A stretch of DNA of 64,000 nt. Origin: Amycolatopsis oliviviridis (GTDB lineage Bacteria > Actinomycetota > Actinomycetes > Mycobacteriales > Pseudonocardiaceae). Positions 40,849-47,744 of the stretch are shown one piece after another. Position 1 is the stretch's first letter, and each line of letters starts with the position of its first letter. The translations under genes and the position numbers were made by a program. The stretch spans positions 558,001 through 622,000 of the forward strand of contig NZ_BNAY01000004.1 in NCBI RefSeq assembly GCF_014654365.1. The letters are read 5' to 3'. Below the pieces are notes generated by a model. It was not told where the DNA came from. It made no database searches and saw nothing but the letters and a program-made list of their open reading frames with translations.

Positions 40849-41429
40849 TTTTCATGTCCGGGGCCGATCTTGAGTCTGTCCACTGTTGACCGTGGTTGAC
40901 CCGCTTTGGCCGCCGCTTGTCGCACGTATGTTGCACGCCTCGGGGCTGCTGTCGCTCGCTGAGGGCTTCGCGTGCCTGTTCGCCCCGTTTCCCTCGCCCC
41001 TGCCATCTCTAGCGCCGGTTCGGTCGCGTCAAGGCACGCTTTCCCGCCTTGATGCGGGCGGGCCGGTGTTAGACGCTGAGAAGCGAGGGACCACCTGGTG
41101 ACCACTGCGCGTCGGCTGGGTGGGTCGGGTGATCTCGCTGTGTGGCTCCTGGGTCTCCGTCGTCGTTGGCGGCGCGCTGCGGGTGCTGCCCTGCGGCGGG
41201 CTCGCCCGGCGGCGCCTGCCGGAGCGGAGCGGGAGGCCGGCGTCGCCTCCTGGGCGTAGCCCGCCGGACGGGTGGTGACCCGCGCGCCGCCAACGGCGGC
41301 GCCTTGATCCCATAGAGCCAAGTTCGGCAGCAAGTCGTGACCAAGCTGCGAAACGGAGCACGCGTTAGGAGCGACCTATGAGGACAACCTGTGATCTAGC
41401 GGAGTCTTGAGCGTGAGAGGTAGTTTTTT
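40849..41429. other. left end of the AICE without a clear gene
   Basis: About 580 bp. Long open frames here either run through the tRNA genes or have no start signal. It carries ATGTTGCACG at 40928-40937, also present near the right end at 50746-50755, a candidate integrase arm site, and it presumably contains the promoter of the DUF4145 gene. A TTGTGCGT-like AT-poor stretch and repeated GGCGGGC strings give no further clue. Confidence 0.5.
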
Positions 41430-42116
41430 ATGCGGTTCGGCGAGCTGCGATTTCGTGACTGTGGCGCGTGTGGTCTTAGAGATGCCATGATGGAGATACT
41501 TTGGTCGCGCATGTCTGTCAAAGGTGCTGATCTGCGTGAAAGTCCGTGGGCAGTTTTGGCTTGCCCGAGATGTGCGAACCTGACGACGATAAAGCTGGTC
41601 CGCATGGACACGAGTCCGGAGTTGCGTCCGCACGACCCGATTCCCCTTGAGTGGCACGTCATGATCGAACGTGTCTTCCCGGATGCTGAAGACACTGCTT
41701 ACAGTGTCGGCCATCTCCCTGACGATATTGGGAAGCACTTGAAGGGTGCAATTCGCGTGCTTCAAGCGGGTGTGCCCTCTGCTGCGGCTGTACAGCTCCG
41801 GCGGACACTTGAAGCTGCTGCGGCGGCTAAGGGTGTAAATGAGCCAAGAAAGCCGCTAGTCCACTCGATTCAAAAGCTGATATCCGAGGGGTACGTCACG
41901 AAAGACTTCGAACAGGTTTTAAGTCATGTTCGGAAAGTGGGAAACATGGGCGCTCATCACACGGATGAAGATTTGTCTGAATCCGATGCGCGTCGCGCCC
42001 TGCTGTTTACTGTGCAGTTCTTGCGAAATCTTTTTGAGGTGCCAGGTGAATTGATGGCGCTTGAGAGTGATGGCGAGGAATCCGGTGATTCTTCGAAAGA
42101 ATCTACTGTGACGTAG
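41430..42116 (+). CDS. DUF4145 domain protein (AICE cargo)
   Basis: A 228-aa protein. The N-terminus has two CxxC-type pairs (CGACG, CPRCA), a likely zinc ribbon. The C-terminal half (about 95-215) fits DUF4145: RRTLEAAAAAKGV, LVHSIQKLISEGYV, then KVGNMGAHHTDEDLSESDARRALLFTVQFLRNLF. DUF4145 domains occur alone or fused to restriction-type nucleases and are often found in mobile DNA; a role in defence is possible but unproven. Its base composition is clearly lower in GC than its neighbours, with AT-rich codons (aaa, gat, ttt) used often, indicating recent acquisition. Confidence 0.8.
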   Translation: MRFGELRFRDCGACGLRDAMMEILWSRMSVKGADLRESPWAVLACPRCANLTTIKLVRMDTSPELRPHDPIPLEWHVMIERVFPDAEDTAYSVGHLPDDIGKHLKGAIRVLQAGVPSAAAVQLRRTLEAAAAAKGVNEPRKPLVHSIQKLISEGYVTKDFEQVLSHVRKVGNMGAHHTDEDLSESDARRALLFTVQFLRNLFEVPGELMALESDGEESGDSSKESTVT

Positions 42117-42199
42117 CGAGACGCGGGGCGAACTGTGTTAAGCCGGTTTCGGCGACGAGATTGTCGGCGCACTACTTCGACGGCCGATATCGTGGATGT

Positions 42200-42760
42200 G
42201 TGGACTTGCGAGTGTGGGCCGACGAGCTAGCGGCAGGGTGGCTTGGTGTGCATTTGCCTCGTCGCTGGAGACATGTCCAGGGGGTCTATGAGCGTTCGCG
42301 GGTTGCGGACCGGCTGTTCTCCACTGGTGACGCAGACTTGCTTGCTGCGGCTGGCCTGGTCCATGACCTTGGTTACGCACCGGAGCTGGCTGTCACGGGA
42401 CTGCATGCGCTGGATGGCGCGCGATACCTCCGGGAGGTCGGTGCTCCGGAGCGGTTGTGTGCGCTGGTAGCTCATCACTCGGCGGCGCATCTCGAAGCGG
42501 AGCTGCGGGGCATGGCAGACGAGCTAGTCGACTGGAATGACGAGCGGACACCACTAAGGGACGCTTTGTGGTGGGCAGACATGACCACGTCGCCGGATGG
42601 TGAAGTTGTCACCTTCGAAGAGCGCGCGGCAGAGATTCAACAGCGGTACGGACCGGATGACGTCGTGTCGACCTTTATTCAGGCTGCGCGGCCAGAGTTG
42701 GCCGCTGCTGTCGGGCGGACAGAAGCTCAGCTGAGGGCGGCAGGCATCGACTACGTGTAG
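42200..42760 (+). CDS. HD-domain phosphohydrolase-like protein (AICE)
   Basis: A 186-aa HD-superfamily protein: the first metal ligand in RRWRHVQGVYERS, the HD pair in AAGLVHDLGYAP, and later HALDGARYL and VAHHSAAH give the H...HD...H pattern of metal-dependent phosphohydrolases. A nucleotide or cyclic nucleotide is the likely substrate; the exact one is not known. GTG 42200 is chosen as the natural domain start; a TTG at 42161 would add 13 residues. It ends overlapping the end of the convergent Nudix gene by 10 bp. Confidence 0.78.
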   Translation: MDLRVWADELAAGWLGVHLPRRWRHVQGVYERSRVADRLFSTGDADLLAAAGLVHDLGYAPELAVTGLHALDGARYLREVGAPERLCALVAHHSAAHLEAELRGMADELVDWNDERTPLRDALWWADMTTSPDGEVVTFEERAAEIQQRYGPDDVVSTFIQAARPELAAAVGRTEAQLRAAGIDYV

Positions 42761-43221
42761 AACGGCTGGTCAGCACTCTCGAAGCCGCGGGCGATCCTGA
42801 GCCTGATGGCGGGGTGGATGTTGAGGCCGTCCAGCCTGGCTGGTTCGACCCACAGAACCTCTTTGCTCTCGCTGCTCGTGCGCAGGTCACCGGACAGAGG
42901 GCGGGCGCGGAAGCAGAGCGAGAACTCCTGGCGGACCTCGCCGTCGTCGTACTCGATGACGTAGTCGGGGTCGGAGAAGATCCCGATGAAGCCAGTGACG
43001 TCGACGGTCAGGCCTGTCTCTTCCTCGACCTCGCGGACCACGGCCCCTGCCACTGTCTCGCCGAACTCCTGTCCACCGCCAGGGATGGCGTATCGATCGT
43101 TGTCGGTGCGCCGGATCATCAGCAGCCGGCGAGCCTCGTCCAGGATGAACGCGCTGACGGCGACCCGCAGTGAGTTCGCCTTCGGCGCGTTCGGTTCGTG
43201 GTAGTGGTCTCGGCGTGCCAT
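42751..43221 (-). CDS. Nudix hydrolase (AICE, Pif-like position)
   Basis: A 156-aa Nudix protein. The Nudix box is complete: G49-x5-E55-x7-R63-E64-V-E-E-E-T-G-L. It hydrolyses a nucleoside diphosphate linked to some other moiety. In pSAM2, the Nudix protein Pif blocks redundant transfer between element-bearing cells; this gene occupies a comparable place, behind the regulator gene (10-bp gap, same strand). Whether it is a Pif equivalent or a pool-cleaning enzyme is inference. Confidence 0.85.
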   Translation of the reverse strand: MARRDHYHEPNAPKANSLRVAVSAFILDEARRLLMIRRTDNDRYAIPGGGQEFGETVAGAVVREVEEETGLTVDVTGFIGIFSDPDYVIEYDDGEVRQEFSLCFRARPLSGDLRTSSESKEVLWVEPARLDGLNIHPAIRLRIARGFESADQPFYT

Positions 43222-43231
43222 AGCTCCTTGC

Positions 43232-44116
43232 TTACCAGGTCAGCGGCTTGGCGGCAGACCAGACGGTCTCGAAGCTCTCCATGTACGTCTCGAACATGTC
43301 GCCCTTCGGTGTCTGCCGGAGGTGCAGAGCGGGGGCGTGTGCTCCTGGAAGGCCGTACACGTGGGTATTGATGACCATCTCGTCGTCGAACCGGAACACC
43401 GAGTTGTACAGCGTGGTGGTGTGCAGCCGTGCCTCTACGCCGGGTACGCCATCGAGCGGGCGCAGGAACGCTAGTGCGTTGCGGATGCGAGCGGAAACGG
43501 TGCGTGCGTCGAGCTGTTCCTCTTCGCTGCGCTTGGTGGCCTCGTCCGCGTCGGGATCGCCGAACAGAAGCCGAATTTTGGCCCCATCACTGGCCTTCTG
43601 CTTGACCTGCTTCGCAAACGTCGGTCGTTCAACGAGGAACAGGGCGGCCAGGCAAAGAATGTCGATGCGTTCCCCGCTGTCGTCCAGCAGCCGAGTCCAC
43701 AGGTCGGCAGGGATCGCGCTCCGGTGCGAGAAGACTTCAACGACTTCCGGGTTGCCGCGTGGTTCCATCGCGGAGCTTGGCGGATTAATGGCCTGGCTCG
43801 TCGGCGACGCAGTTGGTTCGGGGACGAACTCGATTCCACCGTCGTGAAACTCGAAGAGTTGTTCGGCTTGCCAGCCGGGAAGCATTGCTTCAAGGATTCG
43901 GCAGTGGTCGGCGTAGGGCAGGCCGACGAGTTCGCCGGACAGCCATCGGTAGAACTGGGCTTTGCTGGGAAAGCTGCCCCTCAGGCTCTTGTCGACCTTC
44001 TCGGCCACCTTGTCGTACTCGCGGCAGAACGCGCGGTAGCTCTGCAAGTGTCGTCCTCTGAGCAGGACTTTGAGGACGATCGGCCGGGCTTCCTGAGCAG
44101 TGGTGTCGGGGCTCAT
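43232..44116 (-). CDS. HTH transcriptional regulator with C-terminal DUF5919-like domain (AICE)
   Basis: A 294-aa regulator. The first 80 residues form an HTH region (SYRAFCREYDKVAEKVD...SKAQFYRWLSGELVGLPYADHCRILEAML). The C-terminal half (about 130-290) has RIDILCLAALFLVERPTF, IRLLFGDPDADEATKRSEEE and TTLYNSVFRFDDEMVINTHVYGLPGAHAPALHLR, resembling a DUF5919/PLD-like fold found fused to such HTHs in actinomycete mobile elements. It is divergent from the transfer-side genes and separated by a tandem repeat likely to be its operator. It probably holds the element quiescent. Confidence 0.8.
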   Translation of the reverse strand: MSPDTTAQEARPIVLKVLLRGRHLQSYRAFCREYDKVAEKVDKSLRGSFPSKAQFYRWLSGELVGLPYADHCRILEAMLPGWQAEQLFEFHDGGIEFVPEPTASPTSQAINPPSSAMEPRGNPEVVEVFSHRSAIPADLWTRLLDDSGERIDILCLAALFLVERPTFAKQVKQKASDGAKIRLLFGDPDADEATKRSEEEQLDARTVSARIRNALAFLRPLDGVPGVEARLHTTTLYNSVFRFDDEMVINTHVYGLPGAHAPALHLRQTPKGDMFETYMESFETVWSAAKPLTW

Positions 44117-44136
44117 GAGACCAAGCTAGCACGGGA

Positions 44137-44156
44137 GACGAGACAAGACGAGACAA
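44137..44156. promoter_or_regulatory. tandem repeat operator candidate
   Basis: Two perfect head-to-tail copies of GACGAGACAA (44137-44146, 44147-44156) lie 20 bases upstream of the divergent regulator start. Tandem decamers put two binding sites on the same face of the helix. Confidence 0.55.
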
Positions 44157-44277
44157 GGTGAGTGCGAGACGCTGTGAGGCGAGACCGAGACGGTGTCGTG
44201 ACGGGACACGCATTTGGCCGATTGTTGTAGGTACGCCGGTAAAGGCGTATCCGACAAGCGGGAAGGTTCACTACGAC

Positions 44278-44736
44278 ATGGCGATCGAAAAGGGCATTCG
44301 ATTCAGCGTTGACCACGATGACGCGTTTCCGCAGGGTCTTGTGATGGTGGGCGAAGTGTCGCCGGACAACGAATATCAGTCGCGTGAGGAGAGGGCGCAG
44401 GGGCGGCCGACGAGGCAGCGGGTGGACGAGGTGACCGGGAAGCGGCAGTGGAAGTTCATGGCGACCGACCCCGGTGAGACGAAGGCGAAGCGGGCTTCGT
44501 TCGAGATCACGCTGCTGGCCGACGTGCAACCGGTGCCCACGACGGGCGAGGTGATGCCGGGTATGCGCCCGGTGGAGCTGGACGGGTTGACCGCTGAGCC
44601 GAAGGTGGCCGGGCAAGGCGAGTACAAGTACCTGTCCTACGTTTTCCGCGCTACCGGATTCAAGGCGGCGGGAAGTGGCGCGGGCGGGAAGGCTTCCCGG
44701 TCGACGGCGGGTGAGTCCTCGGCCAAGGCCGCGTGA
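44278..44736 (+). CDS. conserved AICE protein of unknown function
   Basis: A 152-aa protein: FSVDHDDAFPQGLVMVGEVSPDNEYQSREERAQG then WKFMATDPGETKAKRASFEITLLADVQPVP, and a Gly/Ser/Ala-rich tail. It looks like a compact beta-rich domain with a disordered end. Proteins like it sit at this place, just before the small genes and the FtsK-like gene, in actinomycete elements. ATG 44278 was taken because the upstream open frame overlaps the operator region and is Arg-rich nonsense. Function unknown, possibly single-strand DNA or replication accessory. Confidence 0.65.
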   Translation: MAIEKGIRFSVDHDDAFPQGLVMVGEVSPDNEYQSREERAQGRPTRQRVDEVTGKRQWKFMATDPGETKAKRASFEITLLADVQPVPTTGEVMPGMRPVELDGLTAEPKVAGQGEYKYLSYVFRATGFKAAGSGAGGKASRSTAGESSAKAA

Positions 44737-44766
44737 CGGCACTGACTTCTAGAGGGAAGTGGTGTC

Positions 44767-45279
44767 GTGACGTCGAAAAAGCAGGTGTCCGCGTGGGAGT
44801 CGGCGTACCGCGTCTATCGGGACGCGGCGGACGTGGATGCACGGTCGAGGGGCGCGAATCCGGATGTTGCGCGAGAGATGGCGGCGGCGTCGCGGTTGGT
44901 CGCTCAGGCATGGCGAGCGCTGGGCGGTGATCCCGACCTGCCGTGGTGGGTGGTCGCCGCCGTGGGGTCCGCCGCGCAAGCCTTCGAGGACCAGGCACGG
45001 CAGTGGGAACGCAAGGCGGGAGGTGACGATTATGCGGGAGGGGTTCGGCCCAACGTGGGTGATCAGCCCGTGGGACGAGGTGACGGTGGAGGAAACTGGT
45101 TCGGGTCCGGGGTCGCCCCCGGCGCTGGTCCTGTCGGGCACAGCGGGATCGCTGACGATCCGTCCTCCCGAACATCGGGGCGACTGGCTGAGCCGGGCTG
45201 TCTTCCTACGCCGACTCCGCGATTGCGCGGACGAACTGGCGGCACTGCTCGAAAGCCGCGCACGGACCGGGGCCTGTGA
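44767..45279 (+). CDS. small AICE protein with anomalous long overlap
   Basis: The frame gives 170 aa. The first ~90 residues are a credible helical protein (WESAYRVYRDAADVDARSRGANPDVAREMAAASRLVAQAWRALGG). After residue 90 the sequence becomes Gly/Pro/Arg-rich and overlaps the next gene by 248 bp in another frame. A normal stop near 45030 has probably been lost, leaving a read-through tail. GTG 44767 has GAGGGAAG upstream. Function unknown. Confidence 0.55.
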   Translation: MTSKKQVSAWESAYRVYRDAADVDARSRGANPDVAREMAAASRLVAQAWRALGGDPDLPWWVVAAVGSAAQAFEDQARQWERKAGGDDYAGGVRPNVGDQPVGRGDGGGNWFGSGVAPGAGPVGHSGIADDPSSRTSGRLAEPGCLPTPTPRLRGRTGGTARKPRTDRGL

Positions 45280-45301
45280 TGACGACTCCGGGCAGGAATG
45301 A
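45032..45301 (+). CDS. small AICE protein, unknown function
   Basis: An 89-aa protein: REGFGPTWVISPWDEVTVEE, then SLTIRPPEHRGDWLSRAVFLRRLRDCADELAALLESRA. ATG 45032 follows AGGTGA. It lies wholly within the overlap zone between the previous and next genes but has the better coding look in the region 45090-45280. Small proteins with this tail helix are common in actinomycete elements. Function unknown. Confidence 0.6.
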   Translation: MREGFGPTWVISPWDEVTVEETGSGPGSPPALVLSGTAGSLTIRPPEHRGDWLSRAVFLRRLRDCADELAALLESRARTGACDDDSGQE

Positions 45302-45533
45302 GCCGCAAACACTCAAGGATGCGCACGACGTCGCGGCTGCGACCCGTCCGCTGCCAGGGGCGAGCCTGTCGACGTGGCTGAAATGGCGGCAGGCCAACGC
45401 CAGAATGTATCGCGCGGTGTCCGATGTGGACCGTTTCCATCACCACGAGATTCGGTACTGGGTCGCGCACGAGGACGGCAAGGCGGAAGAACTGGCCGCG
45501 AGGATTCAGGCGGAGAAATCGGATGCCAAGTAG
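45279..45533 (+). CDS. AMED_5909-like small AICE protein
   Basis: An 84-aa protein: EPQTLKDAHDVAAATRPLPGAS, then LSTWLKWRQANARMYRAVSDVDRFHHHEIRYWVAHEDGKAEELAARI. The helical core with DVDRxHHHE resembles the family named after Amycolatopsis mediterranei AMED_5909, found in actinomycete integrative elements. ATG 45279 overlaps the preceding stop. Role in the element's life cycle unknown. Confidence 0.7.
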   Translation: MTTPGRNEPQTLKDAHDVAAATRPLPGASLSTWLKWRQANARMYRAVSDVDRFHHHEIRYWVAHEDGKAEELAARIQAEKSDAK

Positions 45534-45570
45534 GCGCGTGCAGGAATGGGGAGGTAACGGCGACGGCTCG

Positions 45571-45825
45571 ATGTTGGACGGCAAGACGGCGGCGCAATGG
45601 TTGCGGCGGGCACGCCGATTTCGGCGACTGACCCAAGCTCAACTGGCCGCGCGATCCGGCATCAGCCCTCGGCACCTCGGCCAACTGGAGCGGGGCGAAC
45701 GGTCGTTGACCACGGTGACTACAGCGGTCCGCCTGGCGGATGGCCTGGATATCGCACGGGAGCACGTGTGGTTGGTCGCGCTTCGGGAGTTCGAACGTAA
45801 GGAGCGTGCACGGTCACAGGACTGA
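45571..45825 (+). CDS. XRE-family HTH regulator (AICE)
   Basis: An 84-aa single HTH domain: TAAQWLRRARRFRRLTQAQLAARSGISPRHLGQLERGERSLTTVTTAVRLADGLDI, the Cro/CI fold, with a short C-terminal helix. GTG 45538 is an alternative start. It lies directly before the transfer/replication operon and may time its expression. Confidence 0.78.
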   Translation: MLDGKTAAQWLRRARRFRRLTQAQLAARSGISPRHLGQLERGERSLTTVTTAVRLADGLDIAREHVWLVALREFERKERARSQD

Positions 45826-45919
45826 CCAGATAGGCGAGAACTGAATATCGAAATTTTCGCACGTGGGGACGTGTGGCGGATAAACGCGTCCTCATGTGGC
45901 TAAAAAGTGTCCCTTAAAA

Positions 45920-45961
45920 CGCAGAACCGGCCCTTGGCTACCAACCTGTTCCGGTTCTGCG
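45920..45961. promoter_or_regulatory. 11-bp inverted repeat before the transfer operon
   Basis: CGCAGAACCGG (45920-45930) and CCGGTTCTGCG (45951-45961) are perfect reverse complements with a 20-nt loop, ending 23 bases before the zinc-ribbon gene. It could be an attenuator or operator, or a cis site for transfer or replication. Confidence 0.6.
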
Positions 45962-45984
45962 CCTGTCCACTGGAGCAGTGAACA

Positions 45985-46164
45985 ATGACGAAGATAAATG
46001 ACGGCACACAGTGCGAGTCAACGGGGGTCACCCGAACGCGCTGTACGGAATGCAAACGGTTCGCTCGGCTGCTGCCGGGTGAGGAGAAGTGCTCCCCGTG
46101 CCTGGGGATGCTGCCGCTGCCGATCGTGGTTCCCGCTACTGGTCTGCGGGGTGGTCGGCGATGA
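45985..46164 (+). CDS. 59-aa zinc-ribbon protein (AICE)
   Basis: A short gene, ATG to TGA, ending in a 4-bp ATGA overlap with the FtsK-like gene. The product has RCTECKRFARLLPGEEKCSPC: two CxxC pairs 12 residues apart, which form a zinc ribbon. The overlap couples its translation to the translocase. It may adapt the translocase to DNA or regulate it. Short zinc-ribbon genes just before the FtsK-like gene are plausible in this element class. Confidence 0.75.
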   Translation: MTKINDGTQCESTGVTRTRCTECKRFARLLPGEEKCSPCLGMLPLPIVVPATGLRGGRR

Positions 46165-47744
46165 ACACGCAGGAGATCATGACCACGCTCGCGGTCGGTG
46201 GCGGCCTGGCGGTGGTGCTGTGGGTGCTGGCCAAGGTCGGCCGTGTCCTGGCGAGTGTGTTCGAGGCGCTGGCCGCGTTGGCGGTGCTCGGCGTGGCGCT
46301 GTGGGGCCTGCTGCGGGCGGTCGGCTGGATTGTTCGGCAACTCGTCGGGCACTGGCGTACCTGCCTGGCGCTGCTGGCGTTGTGGGCCTGGTGCACGGTG
46401 CTGGGCTGGGTGTCCCTCGTCGTCACGGTCGGCGTGCTGGCGGCGGTGCTGCTGATGTGGTGGCGGCTGGACGCGGTCGGGTATGACCAGTGGTGCGGGC
46501 GGTGGCTGCGGGCGTGGTGGCTGCGCTGGGCGCTCTACGGGCGGAAGCTGGCCGGGTGGCTGCACGCCTGCGGTCTGACTGTCCGGGATGACGCCATCCC
46601 GGTCGACGTGACGGTGAACCTGGTATCTCGTCGGCGCAAGCGTGAGGCGGTCGCGAAGGCTCGTCAAGCGTCCGGGGTGGCGGTGCCGAAGCTGCTGTCG
46701 GTCCGCTCCGGCCCGTCGTGGGATGAGGTCCGGGTCCGGCTGGTCCCTGGACAGAAGCCGGAAGACTTCGATGAGGTCGCGCGAGAGCTGGCGGTGGCGC
46801 GCAAGGTCGCGCGGTGTCAGGTGCGGGAGCTTGAGCCGGATGTGGTGTCCATCGACTTCATGCGCCGGGATCTGCTGGACACGGCGGTGACGGGCCTGCC
46901 GGTTCCAGAGATGGTGTCCGTGGACGGCTCGGGCGTGGATCTGCGGGCGGTGTACGCGGGTTCGACGGAGTACGGCACGCCGTGGACGTTGCCGCTGGTT
47001 GGTGGTGGCGCGCACACGCTGGTGGCTGGTGCGTCGGGGTCGGGGAAGGGCTCGGTTCTGTGGGCTCCGCTGGTGTCGGCTGCGGCACCGATCCGCGCCG
47101 GTCTCGTCCGGGTGTCCGGGATCGACCCGAAGGCGGTCGAACTTGCTTACGGTCGCGGGATCTTCGCTCGCTACGGGGTGTCCGGCAAGGAAGCGCTGGA
47201 TGTCCTCGAGGCGCTGATGGAGGAGCTGGAGAACCGGAAGCGCGTCTTCGCCGGGTACACCCGTCAGGTCCCGGTCTCGGCCGAGTATCCGGTGGAGCTG
47301 CTGGAGTTCGACGAGATCGGCGCTCTGACCCGCTACACCGATCGCAAGACCCGTGACGCGATCGTGGAACGGGTCGCGATCCTGACCACTCAGGGGCGGG
47401 CGCTCGGGTTCGCGGTCCGAGGCTATGTCCAGGAGCCGACCAAGGAAACCGTTCCGGTGCGGGAGCTGTTCACCCGCCGTATCTGCCTGCGGGTGACCGC
47501 GAAGAGTCAGGTCCCGATGGTCCTCGGGGACGGCGCCTATGAGCGTGGGGCGTGGGCGAACCGGATTCCCGAGTCGGCGGCCGGTGTCGGCTACGTCTGG
47601 GGCGAAGGCATCCGCGAACCCCTGCGCGTGCGGGCCGGTTGGGTTCCGGACCAGACCGTCAAGCATCTGGAGCACTACGTCACCAACGGCGGTGCCTCGG
47701 TCATCCACCTGTCAGACCGGCGCGGCGAGAGGGGGACGGCATGA
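46161..47744 (+). CDS. FtsK/SpoIIIE-like DNA translocase (TraSA-type, AICE transfer protein)
   Basis: A 527-aa motor protein. Three or four N-terminal membrane helices (about 8-120) anchor it. The FtsK domain has Walker A AGASGSGKGSV near 287 and Walker B LLEFDEIGAL near 380. Proteins of this type move double-stranded DNA between mycelia as a hexameric pore and are the only transfer protein needed by such elements. ATG 46161 overlaps the zinc-ribbon gene, and the end overlaps repSA by 4 bp, so three genes are one translation unit. Confidence 0.92.
   Translation: MNTQEIMTTLAVGGGLAVVLWVLAKVGRVLASVFEALAALAVLGVALWGLLRAVGWIVRQLVGHWRTCLALLALWAWCTVLGWVSLVVTVGVLAAVLLMWWRLDAVGYDQWCGRWLRAWWLRWALYGRKLAGWLHACGLTVRDDAIPVDVTVNLVSRRRKREAVAKARQASGVAVPKLLSVRSGPSWDEVRVRLVPGQKPEDFDEVARELAVARKVARCQVRELEPDVVSIDFMRRDLLDTAVTGLPVPEMVSVDGSGVDLRAVYAGSTEYGTPWTLPLVGGGAHTLVAGASGSGKGSVLWAPLVSAAAPIRAGLVRVSGIDPKAVELAYGRGIFARYGVSGKEALDVLEALMEELENRKRVFAGYTRQVPVSAEYPVELLEFDEIGALTRYTDRKTRDAIVERVAILTTQGRALGFAVRGYVQEPTKETVPVRELFTRRICLRVTAKSQVPMVLGDGAYERGAWANRIPESAAGVGYVWGEGIREPLRVRAGWVPDQTVKHLEHYVTNGGASVIHLSDRRGERGTA

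Noticed and set aside
40467..41333. 288-aa minus-strand frame
   Set aside because: It runs through all three tRNA genes on the opposite strand and has no homologous look.
44158..44277. Longer start for the AICE protein at 44278
   Set aside because: The added 40 residues are Arg-rich, overlap the repeat region between divergent genes and lack a ribosome-binding site.
45900..47708. 602-aa minus-strand frame opposite the FtsK-like gene
   Set aside because: The plus strand carries Walker motifs and coupled neighbours; the antisense product is a Pro/Arg/Gln-rich artefact.
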